A stretch of DNA of 64,000 nt from Actinomadura viridilutea (GTDB taxonomy: Bacteria; Actinomycetota; Actinomycetes; Streptosporangiales; Streptosporangiaceae), in assembly GCA_003001795.1 (NCBI GenBank), contig PVNI01000008.1, forward strand, positions 124,001 to 188,000, given 5' to 3'. Both the position numbers and the translations under genes were made by a program. The notes below the pieces were generated by a model. The model did no database searches and was not told the DNA's origin. It saw only the letters and a list, made by a program, of their open reading frames with translations. Below are positions 39,355 through 50,783 of this stretch, piece after piece; position 1 is the first letter of the stretch, and each line of letters starts with the position of its first letter.

Positions 39355-39358
<4 letters not shown>
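38363..39358 (+). CDS. Oligopeptide/nickel-type ABC transporter permease (DppC type) with a His-containing N-terminal repeat
   Basis: The 331-residue protein is a DppC-type permease: first membrane segment after LLHNRKAMTGLVLLG, EHWFGTTGSGRDVFA, the permease domain, and EAA loop REYVLAARFLGVGAPRIIAR. GTG 38363 overlaps the previous stop (GTGA) and has GAGGAGG upstream. Before the permease body lies an unusual cytoplasmic tail of four pentapeptide repeats (V-x-x-H-G; VSEHG twice, VTGHG, VGDHG, residues 6-25) preceded by another His. A GTG at 38438 just after the repeats could be an alternative start but lacks the strong ribosome binding site. Confidence 0.88.
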
Positions 39359-41360
<2,002 letters not shown>

Positions 41361-41364
<4 letters not shown>

Positions 41365-43106
41365 CCCGCCTTCTGCCCGCCCGGCCGCCCCGGCGCCCGA
41401 TCCCGCGGGCGGCGTGCGCCATGCGGGCCGTTCGCATCGGGGTGCTGGCGGCGCTGCTCGCGTGGACCTGCGGATGCGATCGTCCGGTCGCCGAACCGCG
41501 GCGGATGGACGCGCGCAAGCTGCCCGCGTCCGACGTCAACCTCACGCCGCGCGCGCTGGTGCGCGACGGGGGCACGCTGCGGTGGCCGGTGCCCGAGTTC
41601 CCGACGCAGTGGAACTTCTACCACGTCAACGGCACCAAGAGCGTGGTCAGCGACGTCGTGCAGGGGCTGCTGCCGCATGTGATGCGGGTCGACGAGAAGG
41701 CGGTGCCGCGTCCGGTGCCCGAGTACGTGGAGTCGGCGAAGGTGACGTGGGAAGGCTCCGAGCAGGTCGTCACCTACCGGATCAATCCCAAGGCGCGGTG
41801 GTCGGACGGCAGGCCGATCACCTACCGGGACTTCGCGGCGCAGGCGCGGGCGCTGTCCGGGCACGACCGCCGGTACCAGGCGGCCGTCACCACCGGATAC
41901 CGGTACATCCGCCGCGTCGAGCGGGGCTCCGACGACCGCGAGGCGGTCGTGCGGTTCGCCAAGCCGTTCGCGGACTGGAAGGCGCTGTTCAGCCCGCTGT
42001 ACCCCGCGTCCACCATGGCGGACCCGGAGGCGTTCGGCGCCGCGTGGCAGGGGCGGATGGGGCCGACCGCCGGGCCGTTCCGCGTGGCGAAGATCGACCG
42101 CACGGCCAAGACCGTGACGGTCGTGCGCGACCCCAAGTGGTGGGGGCGTCCCGCCAAGCTCGACCGCATCGTCTACCGGGCGATGGACGCGGCGGCGATG
42201 CCGGGGGCCTTCGCCAACGGCGAGATCGACCTGATGGACATCAACGTGGACGCCGGGGCGCTGCGCCGGGCCGCCGACGTGCCGAACGCCGACATCCGCC
42301 GCGCGGGCGGCCCCGACTGGCGGCAGTTCACGCTCAACGCCGCGTCCCCGCTGCTGGCGGACGTGCGCGTGCGGCGCGCGGTCCTGCTGGGCATCGACCG
42401 CGACGCCCTCGCCCGGGCCGCGCTGGGGGAACTGGGCTGGCCCGCGCAGACCCTCGGCAACCACTTCTTCATGAACACGCAGGAGGGATACCAGGACAAC
42501 TCCGGCGAACTGGGCCGCTACGACCCGGCGGCGGCGGAGCGCCTCCTCGACGAGGCGGGCTGGCGCCGCCAGGGGAAGTACCGCGTCAAGGACGGCCGGA
42601 CGCTCGCGCTGCGCTTCGTCGTGCCCGCGGGCATGCCCGGCAGCAGGCAGGAGGGGGAGCTGACGCGGGCCATGCTGGCGCGGATCGGCATCCGCGTGGA
42701 CGTGTGGCCGGTGCCGGTGGACGACCTGTTCGACCAGTACGTCACTCCGGGGAACTTCGACATCGTGCCGTTCTCCTGGCTCGGCACGGCGTTCCCCATG
42801 TCCGCCCTGCGCTCGGTGTTCTCCACGCCCAAGGGCGACCGCATCCAGCAGAACTACGCCCGGCTGGGCACGCCCGACATCGACGCGCTCCTGGACAAGG
42901 CCGCGCACGAGGTCGACCAGGACCGCGCCCGCCGCCTGATCAACGAGGCCGACCGGCTCATCTGGCGGCTGGCGACCGTGCTGCCGCTCTACCAGCGGCC
43001 GCAGATCGTCGCCATCCGCAGCGACCTGGCCAACTTCGGCGCGTTGGGCTTCTACGAACCCCCCTACGAGGACATCGGCTTCACCGGCCGCGGCGACGGC
43101 CCCTGA
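41361..43106 (+). CDS. Family 5 extracellular peptide/nickel-binding protein
   Basis: The 581-residue exported protein has a basic N-terminus, a hydrophobic segment (VRIGVLAALLAWTCG) and a Cys at about residue 39; the WTCGC context is not a canonical lipobox, so lipidation is uncertain. The body is family 5 (YRINPKARWSDGRPITYRDF, AGPFRVAKIDRTAKTVTVVR, LDEAGWRRQGKYRVKDGRTL). It would deliver peptides or a metal complex to the two permeases. It overlaps the ATPase stop by 4 nt and ends the operon. The N-terminal 20 residues before MRAVRIG may be an overlong start. Confidence 0.88.
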
Positions 43107-43122
43107 GGGTCCGCCGGACGGG

Positions 43123-43830
43123 TCAGGGGAAGGCGAGCTCGATGCCCTTGCGGTCGCTGGTGTAGCGGGCGTTCCACACGTACAGCTTCAGGTCGGACGG
43201 GTCGAGGTCGTCGTCGACCGGCAGGTCCGACGCGATGCGCACCACGTACGAGCCGCCCGCCGGGATGAGGGTGTCGACGCCGTCCTTGAGCAGCGGCTTG
43301 GACCCCTCCAGCCGCGCCGTGACCCGGCTGCTGTTCGGCAGCGTGCACATGCTGTAGGGGATGCCGGGCTGCGGCATGCACCGGTCGCGCGCGGACGCGG
43401 GCACGCTCGAACGCGGCATGAACAGGTCGGCGGGGTAGTCCAGCAGCACCGGACGCCGGCCCGGGTTGGTGATCACGTACTCGGCGTAGGCGTAGGTCGA
43501 CCCGGCGGGCGGGGACTTGCCCTCCCCGAAGGGGCGGGGGTCGACCCCCGTCTTCACGGCCGCCAGCCCGTACTCGTACCCCTCCGGAGTGGTGAACGTC
43601 AACGAGGGCCCGGTGCGCGGAGACGGCGTGGGCGCGGGCCCGCCGCGGCTCTCCCCGGTCACGGGCGTGGAGCCGCCGGCCGCGTCCCCCTCCTCCCCGT
43701 CGGGCTGCAGGACGGCGATGCCGACCGCCACCGCGGCGATGCCGGCGGCGCCGGTGAGCGCCCCGGCCAGGCCCAGCCAGCCCGCGGTCCTCGTCTTCCG
43801 GCGGGTGCGCGGACGGTAGCTGTTGGCCAT
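43123..43830 (-). CDS. Membrane-anchored exported protein of unknown function
   Basis: The 235-residue protein has a basic N-terminus (MANSYRPRTRRKTRT), one membrane segment (about 17-41), a Pro/Ser/Gly linker to about residue 75, and a beta-rich extracellular domain (LTFTTPEGYEYGLAAVKTG, TYAYAEYVITNPGRRPVLLD, GGSYVVRIASDLPV) reminiscent of DUF4352-type Ig-like domains with one Cys pair (DRCMPQPGIPYSMC). The function is unknown. It lies convergent to the peptide transporter, only 16 nt from its stop, and upstream of glcF on the same strand. Confidence 0.75.
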   Translation of the reverse strand: MANSYRPRTRRKTRTAGWLGLAGALTGAAGIAAVAVGIAVLQPDGEEGDAAGGSTPVTGESRGGPAPTPSPRTGPSLTFTTPEGYEYGLAAVKTGVDPRPFGEGKSPPAGSTYAYAEYVITNPGRRPVLLDYPADLFMPRSSVPASARDRCMPQPGIPYSMCTLPNSSRVTARLEGSKPLLKDGVDTLIPAGGSYVVRIASDLPVDDDLDPSDLKLYVWNARYTSDRKGIELAFP

Positions 43831-43920
43831 GTTCGTCCCCTGAGTCGCCTTGCGTCTTCCCGGTCGCTCCAGTACGTGTCGGTCTCAGGCCGACGCACTA
43901 TACCGGACATTTCGCTTCGG

Positions 43921-45291
43921 TCAGACGTGCGATTCGGGCGGAGGGAGCGGCTCGGACGCGCGATCGAGGAGGAAGGAACGGTCGAGCCCGCGCAGGGACG
44001 CGTCCAGGATCTCGGCCGTGTGCGCGACGGGGAGCCGGACGCCCTGCCGGGCGAGCGCGCCGGAGATCTGCATCGCGCACCCCGGGTTGGCGGCGACGAG
44101 CAGCTCGGCCTCCGTGGCGCGCACGCCCGCCGCCTTGCGGTCGCCGAGTTCCGCCGCGGCCTCGGGCTGGAACAGGTTGTAGGTGCCGGCCGAACCGCAG
44201 CAGATGTCCGGGTCGGCGATCTCCCGGACGGTCAGTTCGGGAATCCCCGCCAGCAGCGCGCGCGGCTGGGCCCGCACACCCTGCGCGTGCGACAGGTGGC
44301 ACGCGTCGTGGTAGGCGACCGTGACGGGCAGCGGATGCCGTTCCGCGCGCGGCCCCAGCTCCACCAGGTACTCGGCCAGGTCGCGCGTCTTGGCCGACAG
44401 GGCCTTGGCGCGTTCGGCCCAGGCCGGATCGTCGGCGAGCAGGTGCACGTACTCCTTCATCGCCGACCCGCAGCCCGCCGCGTTGACGACGATGACGTCC
44501 ACGTCCTCGAACGCCTCGACGGTGCGGCGGGCGAACGCGCGCGCCTCCTCCTCGCGGCCCGAATGCAGTGACAGGGCGCCGCAGCAGCCCTGCCCCCGGG
44601 GGATGACGACGTCGCAGCCCTCCAGTGCCAGCACCCGTGCCGTCGCCGCGTTCACGTCGGGGAAGAACTCGCGTTGCACGCATCCGGTAAGCATGCCGAC
44701 CGTGGCTCTGCGCGTCCCCCGTGCGGCCACCCGTTCGGGGAGTCTCGGCTGTGCCTTCCCAAGGGGCGGGGCCAAACGCTCCATGGCCGCGAGCGTGGGG
44801 GACACCCGTTCCAGCAAGCCGAGCAGGCCGCTGCGTTGGGCGAAGCGGCGCAGCCCGGTCCGCTGGTAGGCGCGGAGCGGACCGCGCAGCGCGCGCAGCC
44901 GTCGCGGGTAAGGGAAGAGCCGGAAGACGGCCTCTCGGAGCAGCCGTTCGGAAATGGGACGCCGGTGCTCCCGCTCCACCTCCGCGCGCGTCATCTCGAT
45001 GAGCCGGTCGTACTTCACCCCGGACGGGCAGGACGTCACGCACGCCATGCAGCCCAGGCAGCGGTCGAAGTGCTCCACCATGGGCTCGGACAGCGGCGTC
45101 CCCTCGACGTGCTGCTGCATCAGGTGGATACGGCCGCGCGGGGAGTCCATCTCCTCGCCCCACAGGACGTACGTGGGACAGGTCGGCAGGCAGAACCCGC
45201 AGTGCACGCAGTCGCTGATGAGCTTGGGCAGTTCCGAGTCGTCGGGGGCGCCGGGGCGCCGCGCGGCGGCCGGATCCTTCGGGGCGGTCAT
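43921..45291 (-). CDS. glcF: Glycolate oxidase iron-sulfur subunit GlcF
   Basis: The 456-residue protein has two [4Fe-4S] motifs near the N-terminus (CVHCGFCLPTCPTY and CLGCMACVTSCPSG) and two CCG-type motifs (GQGCCGALSLHSG and DICCGSAGTYN), the layout of GlcF. It passes electrons from the GlcDE flavin subunits to the respiratory chain during oxidation of glycolate to glyoxylate. ATG 45291 shares a base with the glcE stop (TGATG), so the two are translationally coupled. Confidence 0.93.
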   Translation of the reverse strand: MTAPKDPAAARRPGAPDDSELPKLISDCVHCGFCLPTCPTYVLWGEEMDSPRGRIHLMQQHVEGTPLSEPMVEHFDRCLGCMACVTSCPSGVKYDRLIEMTRAEVEREHRRPISERLLREAVFRLFPYPRRLRALRGPLRAYQRTGLRRFAQRSGLLGLLERVSPTLAAMERLAPPLGKAQPRLPERVAARGTRRATVGMLTGCVQREFFPDVNAATARVLALEGCDVVIPRGQGCCGALSLHSGREEEARAFARRTVEAFEDVDVIVVNAAGCGSAMKEYVHLLADDPAWAERAKALSAKTRDLAEYLVELGPRAERHPLPVTVAYHDACHLSHAQGVRAQPRALLAGIPELTVREIADPDICCGSAGTYNLFQPEAAAELGDRKAAGVRATEAELLVAANPGCAMQISGALARQGVRLPVAHTAEILDASLRGLDRSFLLDRASEPLPPPESHV

Positions 45292-46502
45292 CAGATGCCT
45301 CCAACGAAACGGCCGGGGGAGAGGCGGTGGTCGGGGTCGAACTGGTCCTTGACGCGCCGCATCAGGGAGAGGGCGGGCACCGGGCCCCACAGGTCGACCG
45401 CTTCCCGCACTTCCTCGGGGGCGTAGCAGACGACCGCGCCGCCGTGATGCGGGGCGAGGGCGCCGCGAAGCTTCTCCAATGCGCGCGCGACGTCCTCGGC
45501 GGTCATTTCGGGAGGCAGGCCGACATAGCCCCGTCCTGCGGCCGACCACGTGCACGCCGCCTCCGCCGGAAGGGCGCCGAGCAGGTCCCGCAGCGACGCC
45601 GGGGGTGCGCTCACGTCGATGAGCGTCGTGCCGTCCGGGTAGGCGCCCCAGCCTTCCGGGGGCTCTTCCGAGAAGGTCGCCTTGTCGCCGAGCAGGCCGG
45701 CGACGTGGGAGGCACGGGCGGCCACGCCGTCCGGCACGCCTTCAAGGAGCACGCCCAGTGCGATACCCCGCCCGGGGGACGTCCAGCACTGCAGGGCGCT
45801 CGGAACCACTGAGGAATGCAGTACGGCCTGGACCGCCTCACTGGCGCCCTCCGCGTCGTCCCCCGCAGGGGCCGTCACGTAGGCGCACGCGGCGGGCAGC
45901 GGGTGGAGCCGGAACGTGGCCTCCACGATCAGCCCCAGCGTGCCGTATGAGCCGCACAGCAGGCGCCCGAGGTCGTACCCGGCGACGTTCTTGACGACCT
46001 TGCCGCCCGACCGCGCCACCCGGCCGTCGGCCCGGACGATGGTGACCCCGATGATCAGGTCGCGGGGCGTCCCGTACAGGAGCCGCAGCGGCCCGGCCGC
46101 CCCGGTCGCGATCGTCCCGCCGACCGTCGACCCCGCGAGCGGCACGTCCAGCGACAGCCGCTGCCCCCGTTCGGCGACCGCCTCGGCCAGCCGCCGCATC
46201 GGCAGCCCGGCCTGCACGGTGACGACCAGGTCGCCCGCGGCGTGCTCCACCACCCGGTCCAGGCGGGCGGTGTCGACCAGCAGGTCGCAGCGCCGCGGCG
46301 GCAGCCCCCAGTCCAGCCGCGTCTCCCCGCCGCGCGGCACCACCGCGAGCCCGTGCTCGGCCGCCACCCGCATCACCTCGGCCGCCTCGGACACGTCCGA
46401 CGGCGCCGCCACCCAGCGCGGCACGACGCCGAGCACGCCCTCCTCCGGCTCGCCGGGGCGCACGTCCGCGCAGACCTTGGCCAGGGCGTCCACCGGCTGC
46501 AT
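45291..46502 (-). CDS. glcE: Glycolate oxidase FAD-binding subunit GlcE
   Basis: The 403-residue protein has a PCMH-type FAD-binding domain (VVPRGGETRLDWG, VTVQAGLPMRRLAEAV, VPLAGSTVGGTIATGAAGP, KVVKNVAGYDLGRLLCGSYG) and ends PDHRLSPGRFVGGI. It is the shorter flavin subunit of glycolate oxidase and needs GlcD and GlcF. It overlaps glcD by one base (TGATG) upstream and glcF in the same way downstream. Confidence 0.93.
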   Translation of the reverse strand: MQPVDALAKVCADVRPGEPEEGVLGVVPRWVAAPSDVSEAAEVMRVAAEHGLAVVPRGGETRLDWGLPPRRCDLLVDTARLDRVVEHAAGDLVVTVQAGLPMRRLAEAVAERGQRLSLDVPLAGSTVGGTIATGAAGPLRLLYGTPRDLIIGVTIVRADGRVARSGGKVVKNVAGYDLGRLLCGSYGTLGLIVEATFRLHPLPAACAYVTAPAGDDAEGASEAVQAVLHSSVVPSALQCWTSPGRGIALGVLLEGVPDGVAARASHVAGLLGDKATFSEEPPEGWGAYPDGTTLIDVSAPPASLRDLLGALPAEAACTWSAAGRGYVGLPPEMTAEDVARALEKLRGALAPHHGGAVVCYAPEEVREAVDLWGPVPALSLMRRVKDQFDPDHRLSPGRFVGGI

Positions 46503-47956
46503 CAGAACTGCTCCGCCTTTCCCTGCGCGACGAGCGGATGCACGCCCTTGCGGACGCCCGGGACCTCCCCGCACAGCCGGGGCGTCGGGAACACCTTGCC
46601 CGGGTTGCACAGCCCGGCGGGGTCGAACCCGCACCGCACCATCTGCATCGTGTCCAGGTCGGTCTCGGTGAACATCCGGGGCATGTACCGCGCCTTGTCC
46701 ACTCCCACGCCGTGCTCGCCGGTGATCGAGCCGCCGTGCTCGATGCACAGGTCGAGGATCGCCCCCGACACCTCCTCGGCGCGCTCGGCCGCGCCCGGCA
46801 CGGCGTCGTCGAACAGCACCAGCGGGTGCAGGTTGCCGTCCCCCGCGTGGAAGACGTTGGCGACCCGCACGCCCGTCTCGGCCGACAGCTCGTCGATCCG
46901 CGCCAGCACCTCGGGCAGCGCGGTGCGCGGGATCACGCCGTCCTGCACGATGTAGGCCGGGCTGATCCGGCCGACCGCCGCGAACGCCGACTTGCGGCCC
47001 TTCCAGATCAGCGCCCGCTCCGCGTCGTCGGCCGCGATCCGGATCTCGAACGCGCCCGCCTCCCGGCACAGCCGCTCCACCTCGGCGAACTGGTGCTCCA
47101 CCTCGGCCGCCGGGCCGTCCAGCTCCACGATCAGCACCGCCCCGGCGCCCGGCGGGTAGCCGCAGCCGACCGCCGCCTCGGCCGCCTCGATCGACAGCGC
47201 GTCCATCATCTCGATCGCGGCCGGCACCACCCCCGCCGCGATGATCGCCGACACCGCCGCGCCGCCCGCCTCGATCGTGTCGAACGCCGCCAGCAGCGTC
47301 CGCACCGTCTCCGGCAGCCGGGTCAGCCGCACCGTGATCTTGGTGGCGATGCCCAGCGTGCCCTCCGCGCCGACGAACGCGCCCAGCAGGTCGTAGCCGG
47401 GGTCGCCGGCCCGCAGCGTGACGATCTCGCCGTCCGGCGTGACGACCTCGCAGGCGAGCACGTGGTGCGCGGTGAAGCCGTACTTCAGGCAGTGCGCGCC
47501 GCCGGAGTTCTCCGCCACGTTCCCGCCCACCGAGCAGATCTGCTGGCTGGACGGGTCGGGCGCGAAGTAGTACCCGTGCGGGCGCACCGCCCGGGTCACG
47601 TCCAGGTTGATCACACCCGGCTCGACCACGGCCCGCTGATTGGGGATGTCGATCTCCAGGATGCGGCGCATCCGGGACGTCACGATGAGCACGCCGTCCG
47701 TGCGCGGCAGCGCGCCGCCCGACAGCCCCGTGCCGGACCCGCGCGCCACGTAGGGCACGCCCGCCGCCGCGCAGGCCCGGACGATCTCGGCGATCTGCTC
47801 GGCCGTGCCGGGCAGCACGACCAGCCCGGGCACGGCGCGGTGCGCGGTCAGCCCGTCGCACTCGTACGTGCGCAGCCGCACCGGGTCGGTGATGACGGCG
47901 TCCGCGCCGAGCAACCCGGTGAACCGCTCGGCGAGCGCCCGAAGTGTCCCATCCAT
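46502..47956 (-). CDS. glcD: Glycolate oxidase catalytic subunit GlcD
   Basis: The 484-residue flavoprotein has the PCMH FAD domain (YVARGSGTGLSGGALP, PSSQQICSVGGNVAENSGG, GAFVGAEGTLGIATKITV) and the C-terminal cap with VFHAGDGNLHPLVLFDD and SITGEHGVGVDKARYMP, matching GlcD. It oxidises glycolate (possibly also D-lactate) to glyoxylate. I start at ATG 47956; a GTG three codons upstream at 47965 is an alternative, with GGAGGG very close to it. It is first in glcDEF. aceB, whose product uses glyoxylate, lies just upstream on the same strand. Confidence 0.93.
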   Translation of the reverse strand: MDGTLRALAERFTGLLGADAVITDPVRLRTYECDGLTAHRAVPGLVVLPGTAEQIAEIVRACAAAGVPYVARGSGTGLSGGALPRTDGVLIVTSRMRRILEIDIPNQRAVVEPGVINLDVTRAVRPHGYYFAPDPSSQQICSVGGNVAENSGGAHCLKYGFTAHHVLACEVVTPDGEIVTLRAGDPGYDLLGAFVGAEGTLGIATKITVRLTRLPETVRTLLAAFDTIEAGGAAVSAIIAAGVVPAAIEMMDALSIEAAEAAVGCGYPPGAGAVLIVELDGPAAEVEHQFAEVERLCREAGAFEIRIAADDAERALIWKGRKSAFAAVGRISPAYIVQDGVIPRTALPEVLARIDELSAETGVRVANVFHAGDGNLHPLVLFDDAVPGAAERAEEVSGAILDLCIEHGGSITGEHGVGVDKARYMPRMFTETDLDTMQMVRCGFDPAGLCNPGKVFPTPRLCGEVPGVRKGVHPLVAQGKAEQF

Positions 47957-48054
47957 CCTGTTCACCTTCCCTCCGCCCCGCCGTCCACCGCAAGATCGTT
48001 CCTGGGGGTCGTTCCGCGGGCGGCGCGGCGCGCGTTCGGGTAGGTTCCCGGGCC

Positions 48055-48759
48055 ATGCTCCCCGACTTCCTCATCGCCGACCTCACCTTTCCCGAGGGGA
48101 CCGTGCGGGAACAGCTGGCCGCCGCGGGGGCGCTGGTGCCCGCGGCGCTGCTGGACGCCAGCGGTCTGGCCGACGAGCTGCGGGAATGCGCCGAGGATGG
48201 ACAGCACCACTTTTGGATGAACACCCTCCAGGACATCGGCGTGTGGGCCGAGGAGAACGGCCGCGACGCCGAACTGCCGGCCGAGTTCTGGGTGCGCGTC
48301 GCGCAGGCCGCCCACGCCCTGGAGCTCCCCGAGTTCCTCCCCTACTGCCTGGGCAAGGCGCACGGCTGGCCGCGCCGGGACTTCGTCGACGCCATGGCGG
48401 CGTTCGCGACGCTGCCGGAGGTGGACGGCCTCACCGGCGAGCTGCGCGCGGCGAGCCACCGCGCGGCCGAGCTGCTGTGCGACGACGACCCGGCGGCGGC
48501 GCCGCTCGTGGACGCCGGCGATCTCGAGGCGGTGGCCGGGCATCTGCGGTCCGGCGCCTACGACCGGCTCGGCGACGAGCTGAGCGAGCTGTACTCCGCC
48601 GCGTTCGACGAGCTGTTCGCCCTGGTCACGCGCAAGGGCTTCCCCGCCGACCACCGCGCCTGCGCGTGGGCGGTCATCGGGGCGAATCCCTTCCGTGTGG
48701 TCCTGGACGAGGGCCTGGTGTCGCAGACCCACGCCGAGGTGTGGTGGCGCGCGGCCTGA
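48055..48759 (+). CDS. Hypothetical protein (234 aa) between glcD and aceB
   Basis: I do not recognise this protein. It is acidic and mainly helical (AAAGALVPAALLDASGLAD, DDDPAAAPLVDAGDLEAVAG), starts MLPDFLIADLTFPEG, contains HHFWMNTLQDIGVW and a C-terminal ACAWAVIGANPFRVVLDEGL. There is no signal peptide, membrane segment or known motif. Codon use is typical of real genes here. ATG 48055 has no ribosome binding site, but TAGGTT at 48041-48046 ends 8 nt upstream, suggesting a leaderless message. It is divergent from glcD and convergent with aceB. Confidence 0.7.
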   Translation: MLPDFLIADLTFPEGTVREQLAAAGALVPAALLDASGLADELRECAEDGQHHFWMNTLQDIGVWAEENGRDAELPAEFWVRVAQAAHALELPEFLPYCLGKAHGWPRRDFVDAMAAFATLPEVDGLTGELRAASHRAAELLCDDDPAAAPLVDAGDLEAVAGHLRSGAYDRLGDELSELYSAAFDELFALVTRKGFPADHRACAWAVIGANPFRVVLDEGLVSQTHAEVWWRAA

Positions 48760-48781
48760 CCCCGCCGCCGGCCGGGGCCGC

Positions 48782-48812
48782 GAGGCCGCGGCGCGCCGGA
48801 CGCCGCGGCCTC
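48782..48812. terminator. Bidirectional terminator before aceB end
   Basis: A perfect 12-bp inverted repeat (GAGGCCGCGGCG, 7-nt loop, CGCCGCGGCCTC) lies in the 90-nt space between the convergent genes. Confidence 0.65.
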
Positions 48813-48849
48813 GGCGCCGGCCCGCGGGCCGGCGCGCCGCGCGGCGGGA

Positions 48850-50466
48850 TCAGGGGAAGCGGGCGTAGGCGGGGGTGGTCAGGAACTCGGCGTACTCGTC
48901 GGCCAGGGTGACCTCCTTGAACAGCGCGACGGCCTGCTCGTAGCGCGGCTCGTCGTACGCCCCGCCCAGCTCCTTGCGGATCTTGGCGAGCTCCTCGTCC
49001 ATGATCCGCTCCACCAGCTCGCGGGTGACCTTCTGCCCGTCGCTCAGCTGGACGCCGTGGCGCATCCACTGCCAGACCTGCGACCGGGAGATCTCCGCGG
49101 TCGCCGCGTCCTCCATGAGGTTGTGGATCGCCACCGCGCCCGAGCCGGCCAGCCAGGTCGCCAGGTAGCGCAGCGCCACGTCGATGTTGTTGCGCAGCCC
49201 CGCCTCGGTGATCTCACCGGGCGTGGCGCTGAAGTTCAGCAGGTCGGCGGCGGTCACGTGGACGTCCTCGCGCAGCCGGTCCAGCTGGTTGGGCTTGTCG
49301 CCGAGCACGCCGTCGAAGACCTCGCGGCAGACCGGCACCAGGTCCGGGTGCGCCACCCACGAGCCGTCGAAGCCGTCGTCGGACTCGCGCGTCTTGTCGG
49401 CCCGCACCTTCTCCAGCGCGACCTTGTTGACCTCGGGGTCCTTGCGGGACGGGATGAACGCCGCCATGCCGCCGATGGCGTGCGCGCCGCGCTTGTGGCA
49501 GGTGCGCACCAGCAGCTCGGTGTAGGCACGCATGAACGGCGCGGTCATGGTGATCGCGTTGCGCTCCGGCAGGACGAAGTCGCCGCCGCGGTCGCGGAAC
49601 TTCTTGATGATCGAGAACAGGTAGTCCCAGCGGCCGGCGTTCAGCCCGGCCGAGTGCTCGCGCAGCTCGTAGAGGATCTCCTCCATCTCGAACGCCGCCG
49701 GGATCGTCTCGATCAGCACGGTGGCGCGGATGGTGCCGCGCGGGATGTCCAGGAGGTCCTGGGCAAGGTTGAAGGCGTCGTTCCAGAGCCGCGCCTCCAG
49801 ATGGCTCTCCATCTTCGGCAGGTAGAAGTAGGGGCCCTTGCCCTTGTCCAGCTGCCGCCGCCCGCAGTGGAACAGGTACAGCCCGAAGTCGAACAGCGAG
49901 GCCGACATCGGCTTGCCGTCCACCAGGACGTGCTTCTCCTCCATGTGCCAGCCGCGCGGGCGGACCACGATCGTGGCCAGCTCCTCGTCGGGCTTGAGCG
50001 CGTAGCTCTTGCCGGTGGTCGGGTCGGTGAAGTCGATGGTCCGGTCGAGGGCGTCGCGCAGGTTCAGCTGCCCCTCGATCATGTTGGTCCACAGCGGCGT
50101 GTTGGCGTCCTCGAAGTCGGCCAGCCACACCTTGGCGCCGGAGTTCAGCGCGTTGATCGTCATCTTCCGGTCGGTGGGGCCGGTGATCTCGACCCGGCGG
50201 TCCACCAGGCCGGGCGCGGGCGGGGCGACCCGCCAGGAGGGGTCCTCGCGGACGTGCGCGGTCTCGGGGAGGAAGTCCAGCGTCCCGCCCGCCGACAGCC
50301 GCTCCTGGCGTTCGGCGCGCGCCCGCAGCAGCTCCTCGCGCCGCGCGCCGAACTCGCGCTGGAGCGCGGCCAGCAGGCCCAGCGCGCCGGGCGTGAGGAT
50401 CTCGTCGTAGCGGTCGTTCAGGGGCCCGGTGACCTCGATGCCCTCCGGCACCTCGGGTGCAGCCAT
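48850..50466 (-). CDS. aceB: Malate synthase A
   Basis: The 538-residue enzyme is malate synthase [21 protein letters not shown] with the Mg/substrate region, [40 protein letters not shown] and [20 protein letters not shown]. It condenses glyoxylate with acetyl-CoA to malate and CoA. With glcDEF it completes conversion of glycolate to malate; no isocitrate lyase gene is in the window. I use ATG 50466, with AAGGGC 7 nt upstream, rather than the frame start 11 codons earlier. An inverted repeat GTGAAAACTCAC lies at 50488-50499 in the leader. Confidence 0.95.
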   Translation of the reverse strand: MAAPEVPEGIEVTGPLNDRYDEILTPGALGLLAALQREFGARREELLRARAERQERLSAGGTLDFLPETAHVREDPSWRVAPPAPGLVDRRVEITGPTDRKMTINALNSGAKVWLADFEDANTPLWTNMIEGQLNLRDALDRTIDFTDPTTGKSYALKPDEELATIVVRPRGWHMEEKHVLVDGKPMSASLFDFGLYLFHCGRRQLDKGKGPYFYLPKMESHLEARLWNDAFNLAQDLLDIPRGTIRATVLIETIPAAFEMEEILYELREHSAGLNAGRWDYLFSIIKKFRDRGGDFVLPERNAITMTAPFMRAYTELLVRTCHKRGAHAIGGMAAFIPSRKDPEVNKVALEKVRADKTRESDDGFDGSWVAHPDLVPVCREVFDGVLGDKPNQLDRLREDVHVTAADLLNFSATPGEITEAGLRNNIDVALRYLATWLAGSGAVAIHNLMEDAATAEISRSQVWQWMRHGVQLSDGQKVTRELVERIMDEELAKIRKELGGAYDEPRYEQAVALFKEVTLADEYAEFLTTPAYARFP

Positions 50467-50783
50467 CGTCTGCCCTTCTTTCGTATCGTGAAAACTCACT
50501 TCTGTTATGTGGAGAAAGCTACTCGTCCGTTCAGTTGCCGGTCAAAGGGGGCGGCTGGACACGCCCTTACCCGCTGCGTCCCCTCGCCACCATCGGTCAC
50601 GCGGTGTTCGCGGACGGGCGAGGACGGCGAGGGTGAAGGAGCGCCGCCCGACGGCGGCGGCCGGATAGGGGCGCGCGAGGTGGGGATGCCCGCGGCGTGG
50701 GAATAATCGAGTGACCCGGGGACCGCTTCGTGAGACGATCGCCGGGAAGAAGCGGCCGCTCAGCGGCGTTCTACAGAGGACAT
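50467..50783. other. 317-nt divergent regulatory spacer aceB/hflX
   Basis: The aceB side is A/T-rich and contains the palindrome GTGA-AAAC-TCAC (50488-50499), a possible regulator site 22 nt before the aceB start. The hflX side has GGAATAATCGAG at about 50698-50709 as a -10-like patch and ends in the hflX ribosome binding site AGAGGA (50775-50780). No gene is seen. Confidence 0.45.
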
